A stretch of DNA of 64,000 nt from Roseiarcus sp050010035. GTDB lineage: Bacteria; Pseudomonadota; Alphaproteobacteria; Rhizobiales; Beijerinckiaceae. This document shows positions 25,807 to 34,646 of the stretch, one piece after another. A program made the translations under genes and the position numbers. The DNA lies in contig JBEKLU010000001.1 of NCBI GenBank assembly GCA_050010035.1, forward strand, positions 77,330-141,329, in the 5' to 3' direction. The stretch's first letter is position 1. Each line of letters opens with the position of its first letter. The notes below the pieces were generated by a model. That model had not been told where the DNA came from. It was given only the letters and a program-made list of their open reading frames with translations, and made no database searches.

Positions 25807-28800
25807 ATGGATTCGTCGATTCTCAAAGCCGTCGGTTTCGTGCACCTGCACGTGCACAGCGCGTTTTCGCTGCGCGAGGGCGCGCTCGCCATCGAGGCGC
25901 TGGCCAAGCTCGCCAAGGCCGACGCGATGCCGGCCCTGGCGATCACCGATTCCAACAATCTCTTCGGCGCGCTGGAGTTTTCCGAAAAACTCGCCAAGGC
26001 GGGCGTGCAACCGATCATCGGCGCGCAATTCACCGTCGATTTTTCCGACGCGCCCGCCGCCTCGCGCCTCAACGAGACGCGGGCCGCGCGCGCGCCGCTG
26101 GTCGTCATCGCGCAGAACGAGGCGGGCTATCGCGCGCTGATGCGGCTCGCCTCGCGCGTCTGGCTCGATCCCCACGACGGCGACGAGCCGCATATCGGCT
26201 TTGACGCGCTCGACGAGTCGGGCGGCCTCATCGCCCTCACCGGCGGGCCGGCGGGGCCGATCGACCGCGCGCTGGCGCTCGGCCTTAACGACGTCGCCGC
26301 GGCGCGCCTGAAGCGCCTCGCCGCGCGCTTCGACGGCCGCCTCTACGTCGAGATCCAGCGCCACGGCCTGGAGAGCGAACGCGCCGTCGAACCGGCCCTT
26401 ATTGATCTCGCCTACGCGCAAGGGCTGCCGCTCGTCGCCGCCAACGAACCCTATTTCGCCGGCGAGGCCGATTTCGAGGCCCAGGACGCGCTGCTCTGCG
26501 TCGCCGAAGGCGCGCTCGTCTCCGCCCCGGAGCGGCGCCGCCTGTCGCCGGAGCATCGCTTCAAGACGCGCGCCGAAATGCTGGCGCTGTTCGCCGATTT
26601 GAAGGAGGCGACCGACAACAGCGTCGAGATCGCGATGCGCTGCGCCTATCGTCCGCTGACGCGCAAGCCGATCCTGCCGCATTTTTCCGCCTCCGACGGC
26701 GCGGCGGTCGACGAGGAGCAGGAACTGCGCCGCCAGGCGAGTGAGGGCCTGGAGCGGCTGATCGCGCTCTACGGCTGTGCGCCGGGCCACACGATCGAGG
26801 ACTACCGCCAGCGGCTCGAATTCGAGCTCGGCGTCATCGTGCGGATGAAATTTCCCGGCTATTTCCTCATCGTCGCCGACTTCATCCAATGGGCGAAGGC
26901 GCAGGGGATTCCCGTCGGGCCGGGGCGCGGCTCGGGCGCGGGCTCGCTGGTCGCCTACGCGCTGACGATCACCGATCTCGATCCGATCCGCTTCGGCCTC
27001 TTGTTCGAGCGCTTCCTCAATCCCGAACGCATTTCGATGCCGGACTTCGACATCGACTTCTGCCAGGACCGGCGCGACGAAGTGATCGCCTACGTGCGCG
27101 GGCGCTACGGCGAGGATCGCGTCGCCCAGATCATCACCTTCGGCTCGTTCCTGGCGCGCGGGGTGATGCGCAACGTCGGCCGGGTGCTGGAGATGCCGCT
27201 CGGCCAAGTCGACAAGCTCGCCAAGCTGGTGCCGCAGAACCCGGCCAAGCCCGTGACGCTCAAACAGGCGGTCGCCGACGAGCCGCGCCTGCAGGAGGCG
27301 GCGAGCGCCGATCCCAAGGTGGCCAAGATGCTGGCGATCGCCGAGCGCCTGGAGGGGCTCTATTCCAACGCCTCGACCCATGCCGCCGGCGTCGTCATCG
27401 CCGATCGGCCCTTGGTCGAACTGGTGCCGCTCTACCGCGACCCCAAGTCGGAGATGCCGGCGACGCAGTTCAACATGAAGTGGGTCGAGCCGGCGGGCCT
27501 GGTCAAATTCGACTTCCTCGGCCTGAAGACGCTGACCACGATCGCCAAGGCGGTGGCCCTGCTCAAACGCCGCGGAATCGTCGTCAATCCCTCCGCCATT
27601 CCGCTCGACGACAAGAAGACCTTCGAAATGCTCGGCCGCGGCGAGACGATCGGCGTGTTCCAACTGGAAAGCGCCGGCATGAAGAAGGCGCTGGTCGACA
27701 TGCGCGCCGACCGGTTCGAGGACCTGATCGCGCTCGTCGCGCTCTATCGCCCCGGCCCGATGGCCAACATTCCCGTCTATTGCGCGCGCAAGCTCGGCGA
27801 GGAAAAGGTCGAATACGCCCACCCGCTGCTGGAGCCGATCCTCAAGGAGACGTTCGGCGTCATCACCTATCAGGAGCAGGTGCAGCAGATCGCTAAGGAT
27901 CTCGCCGGCTATTCGCTGGGCCAGGCCGACATCCTGCGCCGCGCGATGGGCAAGAAGATCAAGTCCGAGATGGACGCCCAGCGCGAGCGTTTCGTCAGCG
28001 GCGCCGTCGGGCGCGGCGTCGCCAAGGCGACGGCCGACGCGATCTTCGACGCCTGCGCCAAATTCGCCGAATACGGCTTCAACAAGTCGCACTCGGCGCC
28101 TTACGCCTTCATCGCCTACCAAACCGCCTGGTTCAAGGCCAACCACCCCGCCGAATTCCTCGCCGCGTCGATGACGCTGGACAAGTCCAACACCGACAAG
28201 CTAGCCGAATTTCGCGCCGAGGCGCTACGGCTCGGGCTGAAGGTCGCGCCGCCCTCGGTCAACGGCTCCGACATCGATTTCGACGTGCGTCACGACGCCG
28301 CCGGCGCGCCCTCGATCGCCTATGCGCTGAGCGCGATCAAGGGAGTCGGCGAGGCGCAGGCGGCGGCGATCGTCGAGGCGCGGGGGAAACGCCCCTTCGC
28401 CTCGTTGAGCGACTTCGCCGGCCGCGTCGATCCGCGCGGCGTCAACAAGAAGGCGCTGGAGAGTCTGGCCGCCGCCGGGGCCTTCGACGAATTGGAGAGC
28501 GACCGCGCCCTCGCCTTCGCCTCGATCGAGCCGATGCTGGCGCTCGCCCATCGCCGCGCCGAGGAGCAGGCGGCGGGCCAGAACGCCTTGTTCGGCGAAG
28601 CCGACGCCGCGCCGCTCAAAGTTCGCGCGCAAGCTTGGCCGGCGGCCGACCGCTTGCGGCGCGAATTCGAGGCGGTCGGCTTCTTCCTCTCCGGCCACCC
28701 GCTGGAAGCCTACGAGCCGGCGCTGAAGCGGCTGCGCGCGACGCGCTGGGCGGACTTCGCACGCGCGGTGCGCGGCGGCGCGAGCACCGCGCGGCTCGGC

Positions 28801-29262
28801 GCCAGCGTCATCGACCGCTACGAGCGGCGCACCAAGACGGGCTCGAAGCTCGGCGTCGTCCAGCTCTCCGACCCCTCGGGCCAATACGAGGCGATCCTCT
28901 TCCAGGAGGGCCTCGCCCAGTACCGCGACCTCCTGGAAAAAGGCGCCGACGTTCTCGTGACCTTGCAGGCGAGCGCCGAAGGCGAGGACGTGCGCGCGCG
29001 CATCGTCCAGGTGGAATCGCTGAGCGAGGCCGCCGCCAAGGTGCAAAAGGGCCTGCGCGTCTTCGTGCGCGACGAAGCCCCCCTCGCCTCGATCGCCGAG
29101 CGCCTGCGCGCCCAGGGCGAAGGCGAAGTGACGCTGGTGGTGATGCTCGGGCCCCGCGAGGGCGAAGTGGAGGTGAAGCTGCCCGGCCGCTACGCCGTGA
29201 CCGGCGCGCTCGCCGGCGCGCTGAAGGCGGTGAGCGGCGTGGTGGCGGTGGAGCACGTGTGA
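25807..29262 (+). CDS. dnaE: DNA polymerase III alpha subunit
   Basis: This is the replicative polymerase catalytic subunit. The 1151-residue protein starts with a PHP domain (FVHLHVHSAFSLREGA), followed by the palm with GPGRGSGAGSLVAYAL and the catalytic aspartates in MPDFDIDFCQDRRDEV. The thumb and fingers region includes YNASTHAAGVVIADRP-like sequence (SNASTHAAGVVIA) and FGFNKSHS-type EYGFNKSHSAPYAFIAYQT. A helix-hairpin-helix region follows, then an OB-like C-terminus. Length and domain order fit DnaE1, not the error-prone DnaE2, which has no imuA/imuB neighbours here. A REP hairpin starts 14 bp after the stop. Confidence 0.97.
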   Translation: MDSSILKAVGFVHLHVHSAFSLREGALAIEALAKLAKADAMPALAITDSNNLFGALEFSEKLAKAGVQPIIGAQFTVDFSDAPAASRLNETRAARAPLVVIAQNEAGYRALMRLASRVWLDPHDGDEPHIGFDALDESGGLIALTGGPAGPIDRALALGLNDVAAARLKRLAARFDGRLYVEIQRHGLESERAVEPALIDLAYAQGLPLVAANEPYFAGEADFEAQDALLCVAEGALVSAPERRRLSPEHRFKTRAEMLALFADLKEATDNSVEIAMRCAYRPLTRKPILPHFSASDGAAVDEEQELRRQASEGLERLIALYGCAPGHTIEDYRQRLEFELGVIVRMKFPGYFLIVADFIQWAKAQGIPVGPGRGSGAGSLVAYALTITDLDPIRFGLLFERFLNPERISMPDFDIDFCQDRRDEVIAYVRGRYGEDRVAQIITFGSFLARGVMRNVGRVLEMPLGQVDKLAKLVPQNPAKPVTLKQAVADEPRLQEAASADPKVAKMLAIAERLEGLYSNASTHAAGVVIADRPLVELVPLYRDPKSEMPATQFNMKWVEPAGLVKFDFLGLKTLTTIAKAVALLKRRGIVVNPSAIPLDDKKTFEMLGRGETIGVFQLESAGMKKALVDMRADRFEDLIALVALYRPGPMANIPVYCARKLGEEKVEYAHPLLEPILKETFGVITYQEQVQQIAKDLAGYSLGQADILRRAMGKKIKSEMDAQRERFVSGAVGRGVAKATADAIFDACAKFAEYGFNKSHSAPYAFIAYQTAWFKANHPAEFLAASMTLDKSNTDKLAEFRAEALRLGLKVAPPSVNGSDIDFDVRHDAAGAPSIAYALSAIKGVGEAQAAAIVEARGKRPFASLSDFAGRVDPRGVNKKALESLAAAGAFDELESDRALAFASIEPMLALAHRRAEEQAAGQNALFGEADAAPLKVRAQAWPAADRLRREFEAVGFFLSGHPLEAYEPALKRLRATRWADFARAVRGGASTARLGASVIDRYERRTKTGSKLGVVQLSDPSGQYEAILFQEGLAQYRDLLEKGADVLVTLQASAEGEDVRARIVQVESLSEAAAKVQKGLRVFVRDEAPLASIAERLRAQGEGEVTLVVMLGPREGEVEVKLPGRYAVTGALAGALKAVSGVVAVEHV

Positions 29263-29275
29263 GCGGGGCGCCCTG

Positions 29276-29323
29276 CCCTTCTCCCGCGTCGCGGGAGAAG
29301 GCGGCCCGAAGGGCCGGATGAGG
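29276..29323. repeat. REP-like palindrome, copy 3
   Basis: This copy comprises CTTCTCCCGC-GTC-GCGGGAGAAG (perfect 10-bp stem) followed by GGCCC-GAA-GGGCC and GGATGAGGG. It sits 14 bp after the dnaE stop and could act as a processing or termination structure, although no T run follows directly. Its orientation is opposite to the copy at 32821 beyond the STAND gene. Confidence 0.75.
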
Positions 29324-29333
29324 GCGGCGCAAG

Positions 29334-29474
29334 CTTTTCCAAGCCGGCGCCAAACATTTCCAAATTTCGGGCCTTTTTCTCCAAACTTTTCCAAAGATTT
29401 CCTTGGCCGTTTTGTTTGATTTCAAAGCCTTGCAGGCGGCCCAAAGGAATTTTCGTCTCGCTCCAAACTTTTGC
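29334..29474. repeat. Cluster of TTTCCAA words
   Basis: Repeats of (C/A)TTTTCCAA(A/G), CATTTCCAAA, TCTCCAAACTTTTCCAAA and GATTTCC occur within 70 bp, with a further GCTCCAAACTTTTG near 29461. The spacing is irregular. The words are AT-rich against a very GC-rich background. Confidence 0.4.
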
Positions 29475-29619
29475 GCCGCTTCCGGCGGTCAGGCGCGCCG
29501 GCGCGGCGTTCATTGTGAAAAGCCATAGAGAGAAGGTCGCATGAAATTCGTTTCTTGGAAAGCAATTGTCGGCGACGCGAGACCGCTTCGCGCCCTGCCG
29601 CGGCTCAAGTTCTCGGTCT

Positions 29620-29680
29620 CCATGATCTTTGCGGCGCGGGGCCGGCCCTGCGGGCCGGCTTGGCTCAGCAAAGATCATGG
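29620..29680. repeat. Perfect 13-bp inverted repeat hairpin
   Basis: The left arm CCATGATCTTTGC at 29620-29632 and the right arm GCAAAGATCATGG at 29668-29680 are exact complements. A second nested stem, GCCGGCCC-TGC-GGGCCGGC, lies inside. No T run follows, so it is not a standard terminator. Confidence 0.75.
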
Positions 29681-29829
29681 AAGCATAACGCCGCATCGGG
29701 ACGGCGCGGTCACCCCGTAGGGGCGAAGCGCAGCGCAGCCGCCGCGCGAGCGGATTGACGGCGACGGACCGATGTGGCCGCCGGATCTGCGAACGCCAAA
29801 GGCAAAGCCGCGCCCGGCTGCGACCCGCC

Positions 29830-32670
29830 TCACCCCCGCAAGGCTTCGAGCGCGGCGAGGTTCTTGCGCACCGTCGCCGTGTCCCGATGATCCGCCCCGT
29901 GGCTCGCCTCGACAATCGCAAGTGCACGGCGATACAGCACCTCGGATTCGTCGAAGCGATTCGTGGCGTAAAGCAACCCCGCGAGATTGTTGAGGTCTCT
30001 CGCCACGTCGGGATGATCGCGTCCGAAACTAGCCTCTGTGATCGCCAGCGCACGGCGAAAAAGTGTCTCGGCCTCGCCGAAGCGGCTCGTGGCGAAAAGC
30101 AACCCCGCGAGATTGTTGAGGCCGGTCGCCACGTTCGGATGATCCGGTCCGTAGCTCGCCTCGACAATCCCCAGCGCCCGGCGATAAAGCGGTTCGGCCT
30201 CGCCAAGCCGGTTCGTGGCGCGGAGCATCTCCGCGAGATTGTTGAGGCCGATCGCCACGTTCGGGTGATCCGGCCCGAGGCACGCCTCGGATATCGCCAG
30301 CGCCCGGCGATAATTAGGCTCGGCCTCGGCCCGCCGGTTCGTGGCGCAAAGCAAACCCGAGAGATTGTTGAGGTCTCTCGCCACGTTCGGATGATCTGGC
30401 CCGTAGTTCGCCTCGTCGATCGCCAAAGCGCGCTGCATCAGCGGCTCTGCCTCGGCGAGCCGATTCGTGGCGCGAAGCAAGCTCCCCAGATTGTTGAGTC
30501 GGATCGCCACATTTGGATGATCGGGCCCATAGGTCGCTTCGTCGCTCGCCAGAGCGCGCCGGATCAGTGGCTCGGCCTCGACGAGCCGGTTTGTCATGTA
30601 AAGTAGATCGGCAAGGTTACTAAGGCGGATCGCCACGCTGGGATGTTTCAGCCCGTAGCTCGCCTCGTCGGTCGCCAGCGCGCGGCGAAGAAGCGGCTCG
30701 GCTTCGCCGAAGCGGTTCGTGACGCAAAACAAGCTCGCGAGATTGTTCAGGCCGGCCGCCACGTTCGGATGGTCGGGGCCGTAGCTCGCCTCTCCGATCG
30801 CCAGCATACGGCGATAGAGCGGTTCGGCCTCAGCGTAACGAGCCTTCGCTTGAAGCAGCACAGCGGCATGATTGAAAAGCCAGGCGGTCGGCTCGGCGAT
30901 CGCCGCCTCGTCGGCGTGCTTGGCGACCGTAAGCGCATGCGGCGCGAGCGAATCGAGGACCGGCCAGCTTCGGACGTCTTGCGGATCGCCGGCAAACGCC
31001 GCGTTCACCCACCCCAGCGCCTCCCTCAACGCCGCGTCGCGTCGCTCCTCCGTCATACTTCGTCGAGTGAAATCCTGCACCAGCCGATGCACGACAAAGC
31101 CGTCCTGCGCCGTCTTGCCGGTCTCCACCGCCGCGCGCGAGACGAGCGAATAGGCGAAGAGGTTCGCGCGCGCCGAGCCCGCGTCGAAGCCCTCGGGATC
31201 GCCGGGCGCGGCGACGTCGAGCAGCGAGCCGGGAACCGGCTCCGGCGCGAGAAAGGCGAGTCGTTCGAGCAGGCGGCGGGCGTCCGGCGTCAGGCGGTCG
31301 ACCGAGGTCGCCCAGGTCGCGGCGAGCCCCGTATCGTGGTCGTAGCTCATCAAGGTCTTGTCGAACCAATTGAGCACTTTGGCGCGCTTCTCTCGCCAAA
31401 GTTCGAGATAGCGCGCGAAGCCGATGCGCTCGGCGGCGATGTAGGCACCCGCCTGTTCGAGCCCGAGCGCGAGGCCGCCGAGTTCGCCGGCGAGCTCTTG
31501 CGCCAGCTTGGCGTCGTCGGGCGAACGCGCGCGGTCGTCGTCAGTGCGCTCCATCAAGAAGGCGACGGAGGCCGGCGTGTCGAGCACGCCGAGTTCGAGC
31601 TTGCGCAGCGAAGCGGGGAAATTGCCGGCGCGGCCGGTGACGATGACTTTGCCGCCGCTGAGGCGCGCGAGGAGCTTGGCGACGGCGGCGACGGCCGGCG
31701 CGTCGTCGACGTTGTCGAGGATCATCAGCCAGCCCGGATGGGCTTCGAGCCAGCCGAGCGCGGCGGCGATCTTCGCCGCATCCTCGCGCGCGTGTTTCTC
31801 GGGGAGATCGAGAATGTCCGGCCCGGCGAGCGCCGCCAGACTGGTGTCGAGCGCGGCCGGCGTGTCGGCGCGCACGAACAGCAGCGCCGAATGCTCGCTC
31901 TCGTGCTGAAAAGCATATTCGACCGCCAGCCGCGTCTTGCCGATCCCGCCCAGCCCATGCAGCGCCCGCCCGACGATCGCCGTCGCTGCGCCGGCGTTCG
32001 CGCTCAGCGCTTTGTGCAGCTTATCAAGGGCTTCCCCGCGTCCCTTGAAGAGGGAGCCGAGCGAGGCGAAAGGAAGATTGTTGGGGCGGCGCAGCGTTTT
32101 TCCGGCGTCCGCCTTCACCAGCAGATCGAGAATCGCCGAGGCGAAAACATGCTTAGCGAGATCGTCCGGGCCGTTGAAAACACAGCCGGGATAGCGGATC
32201 AGCGCCTCCAGCCGCGCCAGATGCGCGACTTGCGCGGCGCGCGAGGCGTCCGTCGGCGCATACTTCGGTCCGCGCTCGGCCTTGGCGGCGGCCTTGGCGA
32301 TGAACAACAGCTTGCGATGATAGAGCGCGAGCCAAGCCTCCCAGTGCGTATAGGAGACGCCGACCCCGTCGCGCAGCGCCTCGCCGAGCGGCGGCAATTC
32401 GGCGACAAGATCGGGACGCTTGGCGAGCAACGCGTCGACATCGCGCTTCGCGGGCGCCGACCCCGTCATGTCGCCGACGAGATGCACCATGGCGTCGCAG
32501 AGTTCGATGTAGATATCGAGCTTATCGAGCGTGTCGCCGCCGAGGTCGACGAAGTCCTCCTGCACCTTCACTTCGACGTTGTGCCGCGTGAGGTCGGAGC
32601 GCAGTTGATCGCGATAGGCGCGGAACTCGTCGGAAACGGTCGAGAGAAATATCTTCACCGATCCCGGCAT
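29830..32670 (-). CDS. STAND protein: DUF4062-like domain, NB-ARC NTPase, kinesin-light-chain TPRs
   Basis: The 946-residue protein has three parts. Residues 1-170 start KIFLSTVSDEFRAYRDQL and continue VKVQEDFVDLGGDTLDKLD, the pattern of the DUF4062 N-terminal domain. Residues about 190-550 form an NB-ARC-type ATPase: Walker A in GLGGIGKTRLAVEYAF (about 237), Walker B in GWLMILDNVDD, a sensor-like VIVTGRAGNFP, a GGLALGLEQAGAYI motif in place of GLPLAL, and VHRLVQDFTR closing the winged-helix region. From about 608 to the end run eight near-identical 42-residue TPRs, unit EAEPLYRRALAI...YGPDHPNVA..LNNLA. This is the sensor-switch-effector plan of STAND defence or signalling proteins. No accessory gene is attached. 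A weak start signal and flanking inverted REP copies suggest an independent unit. Confidence 0.9.
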   Translation of the reverse strand: MPGSVKIFLSTVSDEFRAYRDQLRSDLTRHNVEVKVQEDFVDLGGDTLDKLDIYIELCDAMVHLVGDMTGSAPAKRDVDALLAKRPDLVAELPPLGEALRDGVGVSYTHWEAWLALYHRKLLFIAKAAAKAERGPKYAPTDASRAAQVAHLARLEALIRYPGCVFNGPDDLAKHVFASAILDLLVKADAGKTLRRPNNLPFASLGSLFKGRGEALDKLHKALSANAGAATAIVGRALHGLGGIGKTRLAVEYAFQHESEHSALLFVRADTPAALDTSLAALAGPDILDLPEKHAREDAAKIAAALGWLEAHPGWLMILDNVDDAPAVAAVAKLLARLSGGKVIVTGRAGNFPASLRKLELGVLDTPASVAFLMERTDDDRARSPDDAKLAQELAGELGGLALGLEQAGAYIAAERIGFARYLELWREKRAKVLNWFDKTLMSYDHDTGLAATWATSVDRLTPDARRLLERLAFLAPEPVPGSLLDVAAPGDPEGFDAGSARANLFAYSLVSRAAVETGKTAQDGFVVHRLVQDFTRRSMTEERRDAALREALGWVNAAFAGDPQDVRSWPVLDSLAPHALTVAKHADEAAIAEPTAWLFNHAAVLLQAKARYAEAEPLYRRMLAIGEASYGPDHPNVAAGLNNLASLFCVTNRFGEAEPLLRRALATDEASYGLKHPSVAIRLSNLADLLYMTNRLVEAEPLIRRALASDEATYGPDHPNVAIRLNNLGSLLRATNRLAEAEPLMQRALAIDEANYGPDHPNVARDLNNLSGLLCATNRRAEAEPNYRRALAISEACLGPDHPNVAIGLNNLAEMLRATNRLGEAEPLYRRALGIVEASYGPDHPNVATGLNNLAGLLFATSRFGEAETLFRRALAITEASFGRDHPDVARDLNNLAGLLYATNRFDESEVLYRRALAIVEASHGADHRDTATVRKNLAALEALRG

Positions 32671-33152
32671 CGCGCCCGCTCGCCGTATTCTTCGGTTTTC
32701 GATTGTGTCGCGCCGGCGCGGACGCGGGAAGCGCTCCGCCGCGAACCATTCGCCGCATGCAAGCGCCGTCTCGGCGAACGCGAGCGAAGCGATCCGGCGG
32801 CTGCGCGGCTACTCCCCCGCCCCTCACCCGGCCGCGCTTCGCGCGCCCGTCTTCCCCCGCAAGGGCGGAAGGGGCGCCCCGGCGAGTTGGGCTTCTTGCC
32901 GCAAGAACGAACGTTTCCTTTACCATGATCGGCGAATTCCCGAATTGCCGCGATGTGGCAAACACACATTAACTTCGAGAAATTAGCATCCGTCGACTTA
33001 CGTATCGGCAAGGAGAGCATCGCGCCGGACGCCGGCGAAAGCTGCGGTTCGAAGCCGTCCGCCTGTTGATTGGGGACTGACGCCCTGACGAGACCCATCC
33101 TCGGGGGTCCGCCGCCGAGCCAATCGCCAGAACGGGCCAAGATGGATTTGCG
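32671..33152. other. Gene-free stretch between divergent STAND gene and polysaccharide operon
   Basis: This 482-bp region holds the upstream regions of two divergent units. It contains a REP copy at 32821-32875 and an AT-richer part at 32905-33010 (TTTACCATGATCGGCG, ACACACATTAACTTCGAGAAATTAGC) that probably includes the promoter of the membrane-fusion/glycosyltransferase operon. No gene is seen. Confidence 0.6.
32821..32875. repeat. REP-like palindrome, copy 4
   Basis: This copy reads CCCTCACCCGGCCGCGC, TTCGCGCGCCCGTCTTCC and CCCGCAAGGGCGGAAGGGG. It is a divergent family member in the orientation opposite to copy 3, so copies 3 and 4 bracket the STAND gene as inverted repeats. Confidence 0.6.
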
Positions 33153-34646
33153 ATGAGCGCTCCGACGTCGAGCAAGCCTGCGGTCTTCGTCCCCGCCCCG
33201 GAACCGGGCGAGCGAAGCCTCGATCGCGCAGCCATCGGCGCCGCGCCGCCCGCCGTCGAAGCGGCCGCGGCGGCCGACGCCGAGTTCGACGTTCGCCGCA
33301 TGCAGGCCGCTCTTCATCACGCGTTCGACGACGCGCCCCCCGGCCAAGGCCAGCCTGCGCCGGCGCCGGCCGAGACCAAACCGTCGCCGCAAGCGCCGCA
33401 GGCGGCGCCTCGCAGCCTGCTGTCGCGCATTTCCGGCCACCGGCTGGTCAAGGTCGGCGTCGGGCTCGCCCTTGTGGTGATCTTCGGCTGGATGCCGCTG
33501 CAGACGCTGCTCATCGCCGCCAGCGTCGAGGCGGTGGTCAACTCGCGCATCGTCACCGTCCGTTCGCCGATCGACGGCGTCGTCGCGGCCGCGCCGCACG
33601 ATTTCAAGGCGTGGTCGGCGGACAAGGGCGCGCCGGTGCTGCGCATCCGCGACGACAAGGCCGACCGCAGCCGCCTCGACGATCTCAGCCGCCAGCTCGG
33701 CGACATGGAGGACGAGCGGCCGGCTCTGGCGCAGCGGCTCGCCATGGCGCAGGCCAGCCTCGCCGATCTCGAGCGGCAGACGCGGCAATTCGCCGAAGGC
33801 CGCATTCTCCAGCTCAACGCGCGCATTGCGGCGCTCGGCCATGACGTCGCCGCCGCCGCCGCCAAAGCCGATGAAGCCGACGCCGCCTTCACTCGCGCAA
33901 GCGCTCTGGCTCGATCCGGCGTCATGACGACGGCGGAACTCGGGCGATTGCGACGCGACAGGATCGTCGCGGCCGAGGACGAGGAGCGCGCGCGCAGTAG
34001 CCTTGAAGAGGGATCCGTCGAGCGCAACGCCGCCTACCAGGGCGTGTTCGTCGGCGACAGCTACAACGATCGACCGGACTCCGCGCAGCGCGCCGACGAA
34101 ATGCGCTTGCGCGTGGGCGATCTTGAGGCCCAGTTGCAGGCGCGCGACGCCGCGATCGAACGCTTGACCGCCGCGGTCGCGGACGAGCAGGCGCGCTACA
34201 AGCTGCGCTCCGACGTCGAAGTCGCGCTTCCCGTCAGCGGCCGGGTCTGGGAAGTCCTGACGGCGCCCGGCGAGCACGTCAGCCGCGGCCAGGATCTCAT
34301 CCGCCTGCTCGATTGTTCGAGCGCCGTCGTCACCGCCAACGTCAGCGAATCCGTCTACAACCGGCTGCAGGTCGGCAGCCCCGCGACGTTCCGCCCGTCG
34401 ACGGGCGGCAAGTCCTACGCCGGCTCGGTGGTCAACCTGACCGGAAACGCCGGCGCGCCCGCCAATTTCGCCATCCTGCCGGGCAGCCTCGTCAAGGAGC
34501 CCTATCACGTGACGGTCGCGGTGCCTGAAATCGCGGACAGCGGCGAATGCGAAGTCGGGCGAACGGGGCGCGTCACCTTCGAGGACGGCGCCGCTGCGGC
34601 TGACGCGACACCGGCCGACGCCCGCGCCCTGGGCCTGCGGCCGTGA
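33153..34646 (+). CDS. HlyD-type membrane fusion protein
   Basis: The 497-residue protein has a long disordered Pro/Ala N-terminus, one membrane helix (VGVGLALVVIFGWMPLQTLLIA, about 105-127), a biotinyl-lipoyl-like half (VRSPIDGVVAA), an extended helical hairpin (about 165-330, with heptad-like QARDAAIERLTAAVADEQ), and the second lipoyl half plus beta barrel (LPVSGRVWEVLTAPGEHVSR). Such proteins bridge the periplasm. It overlaps the next glycosyltransferase by four bases (GTGA), so the two are made together. MFP plus synthase is the arrangement of rhizobial bgsB-bgsA mixed-linkage glucan genes and is analogous to Alg44-Alg8 of alginate, and export of a polymer is the likely role. Confidence 0.85.
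   Translation: MSAPTSSKPAVFVPAPEPGERSLDRAAIGAAPPAVEAAAAADAEFDVRRMQAALHHAFDDAPPGQGQPAPAPAETKPSPQAPQAAPRSLLSRISGHRLVKVGVGLALVVIFGWMPLQTLLIAASVEAVVNSRIVTVRSPIDGVVAAAPHDFKAWSADKGAPVLRIRDDKADRSRLDDLSRQLGDMEDERPALAQRLAMAQASLADLERQTRQFAEGRILQLNARIAALGHDVAAAAAKADEADAAFTRASALARSGVMTTAELGRLRRDRIVAAEDEERARSSLEEGSVERNAAYQGVFVGDSYNDRPDSAQRADEMRLRVGDLEAQLQARDAAIERLTAAVADEQARYKLRSDVEVALPVSGRVWEVLTAPGEHVSRGQDLIRLLDCSSAVVTANVSESVYNRLQVGSPATFRPSTGGKSYAGSVVNLTGNAGAPANFAILPGSLVKEPYHVTVAVPEIADSGECEVGRTGRVTFEDGAAAADATPADARALGLRP

Larger units (their letters stand above)
29263..29829. other. Gene-free stretch between dnaE and STAND gene
   Basis: This 567-bp stretch contains no gene I can support. It holds a REP palindrome just after dnaE, a patch of repeated TTTCCAA words (29334-29474) with many T runs, and a perfect 13-bp inverted repeat at 29620/29680. 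An open frame of 59 codons at 29541-29720 has an AGAAGG site but runs through the hairpin and has no recognisable content. Confidence 0.7.

Noticed and set aside
29541..29720. 59-codon frame with an AGAAGG site
   Set aside because: It runs through a perfect inverted repeat and has no recognisable protein content; the start signal alone is not enough.
29830..30860. Tandem repeats that might be taken for a CRISPR array
   Set aside because: The period is 126 bp, in frame with TPR units in a coding gene, and there are no unique spacers or cas genes.
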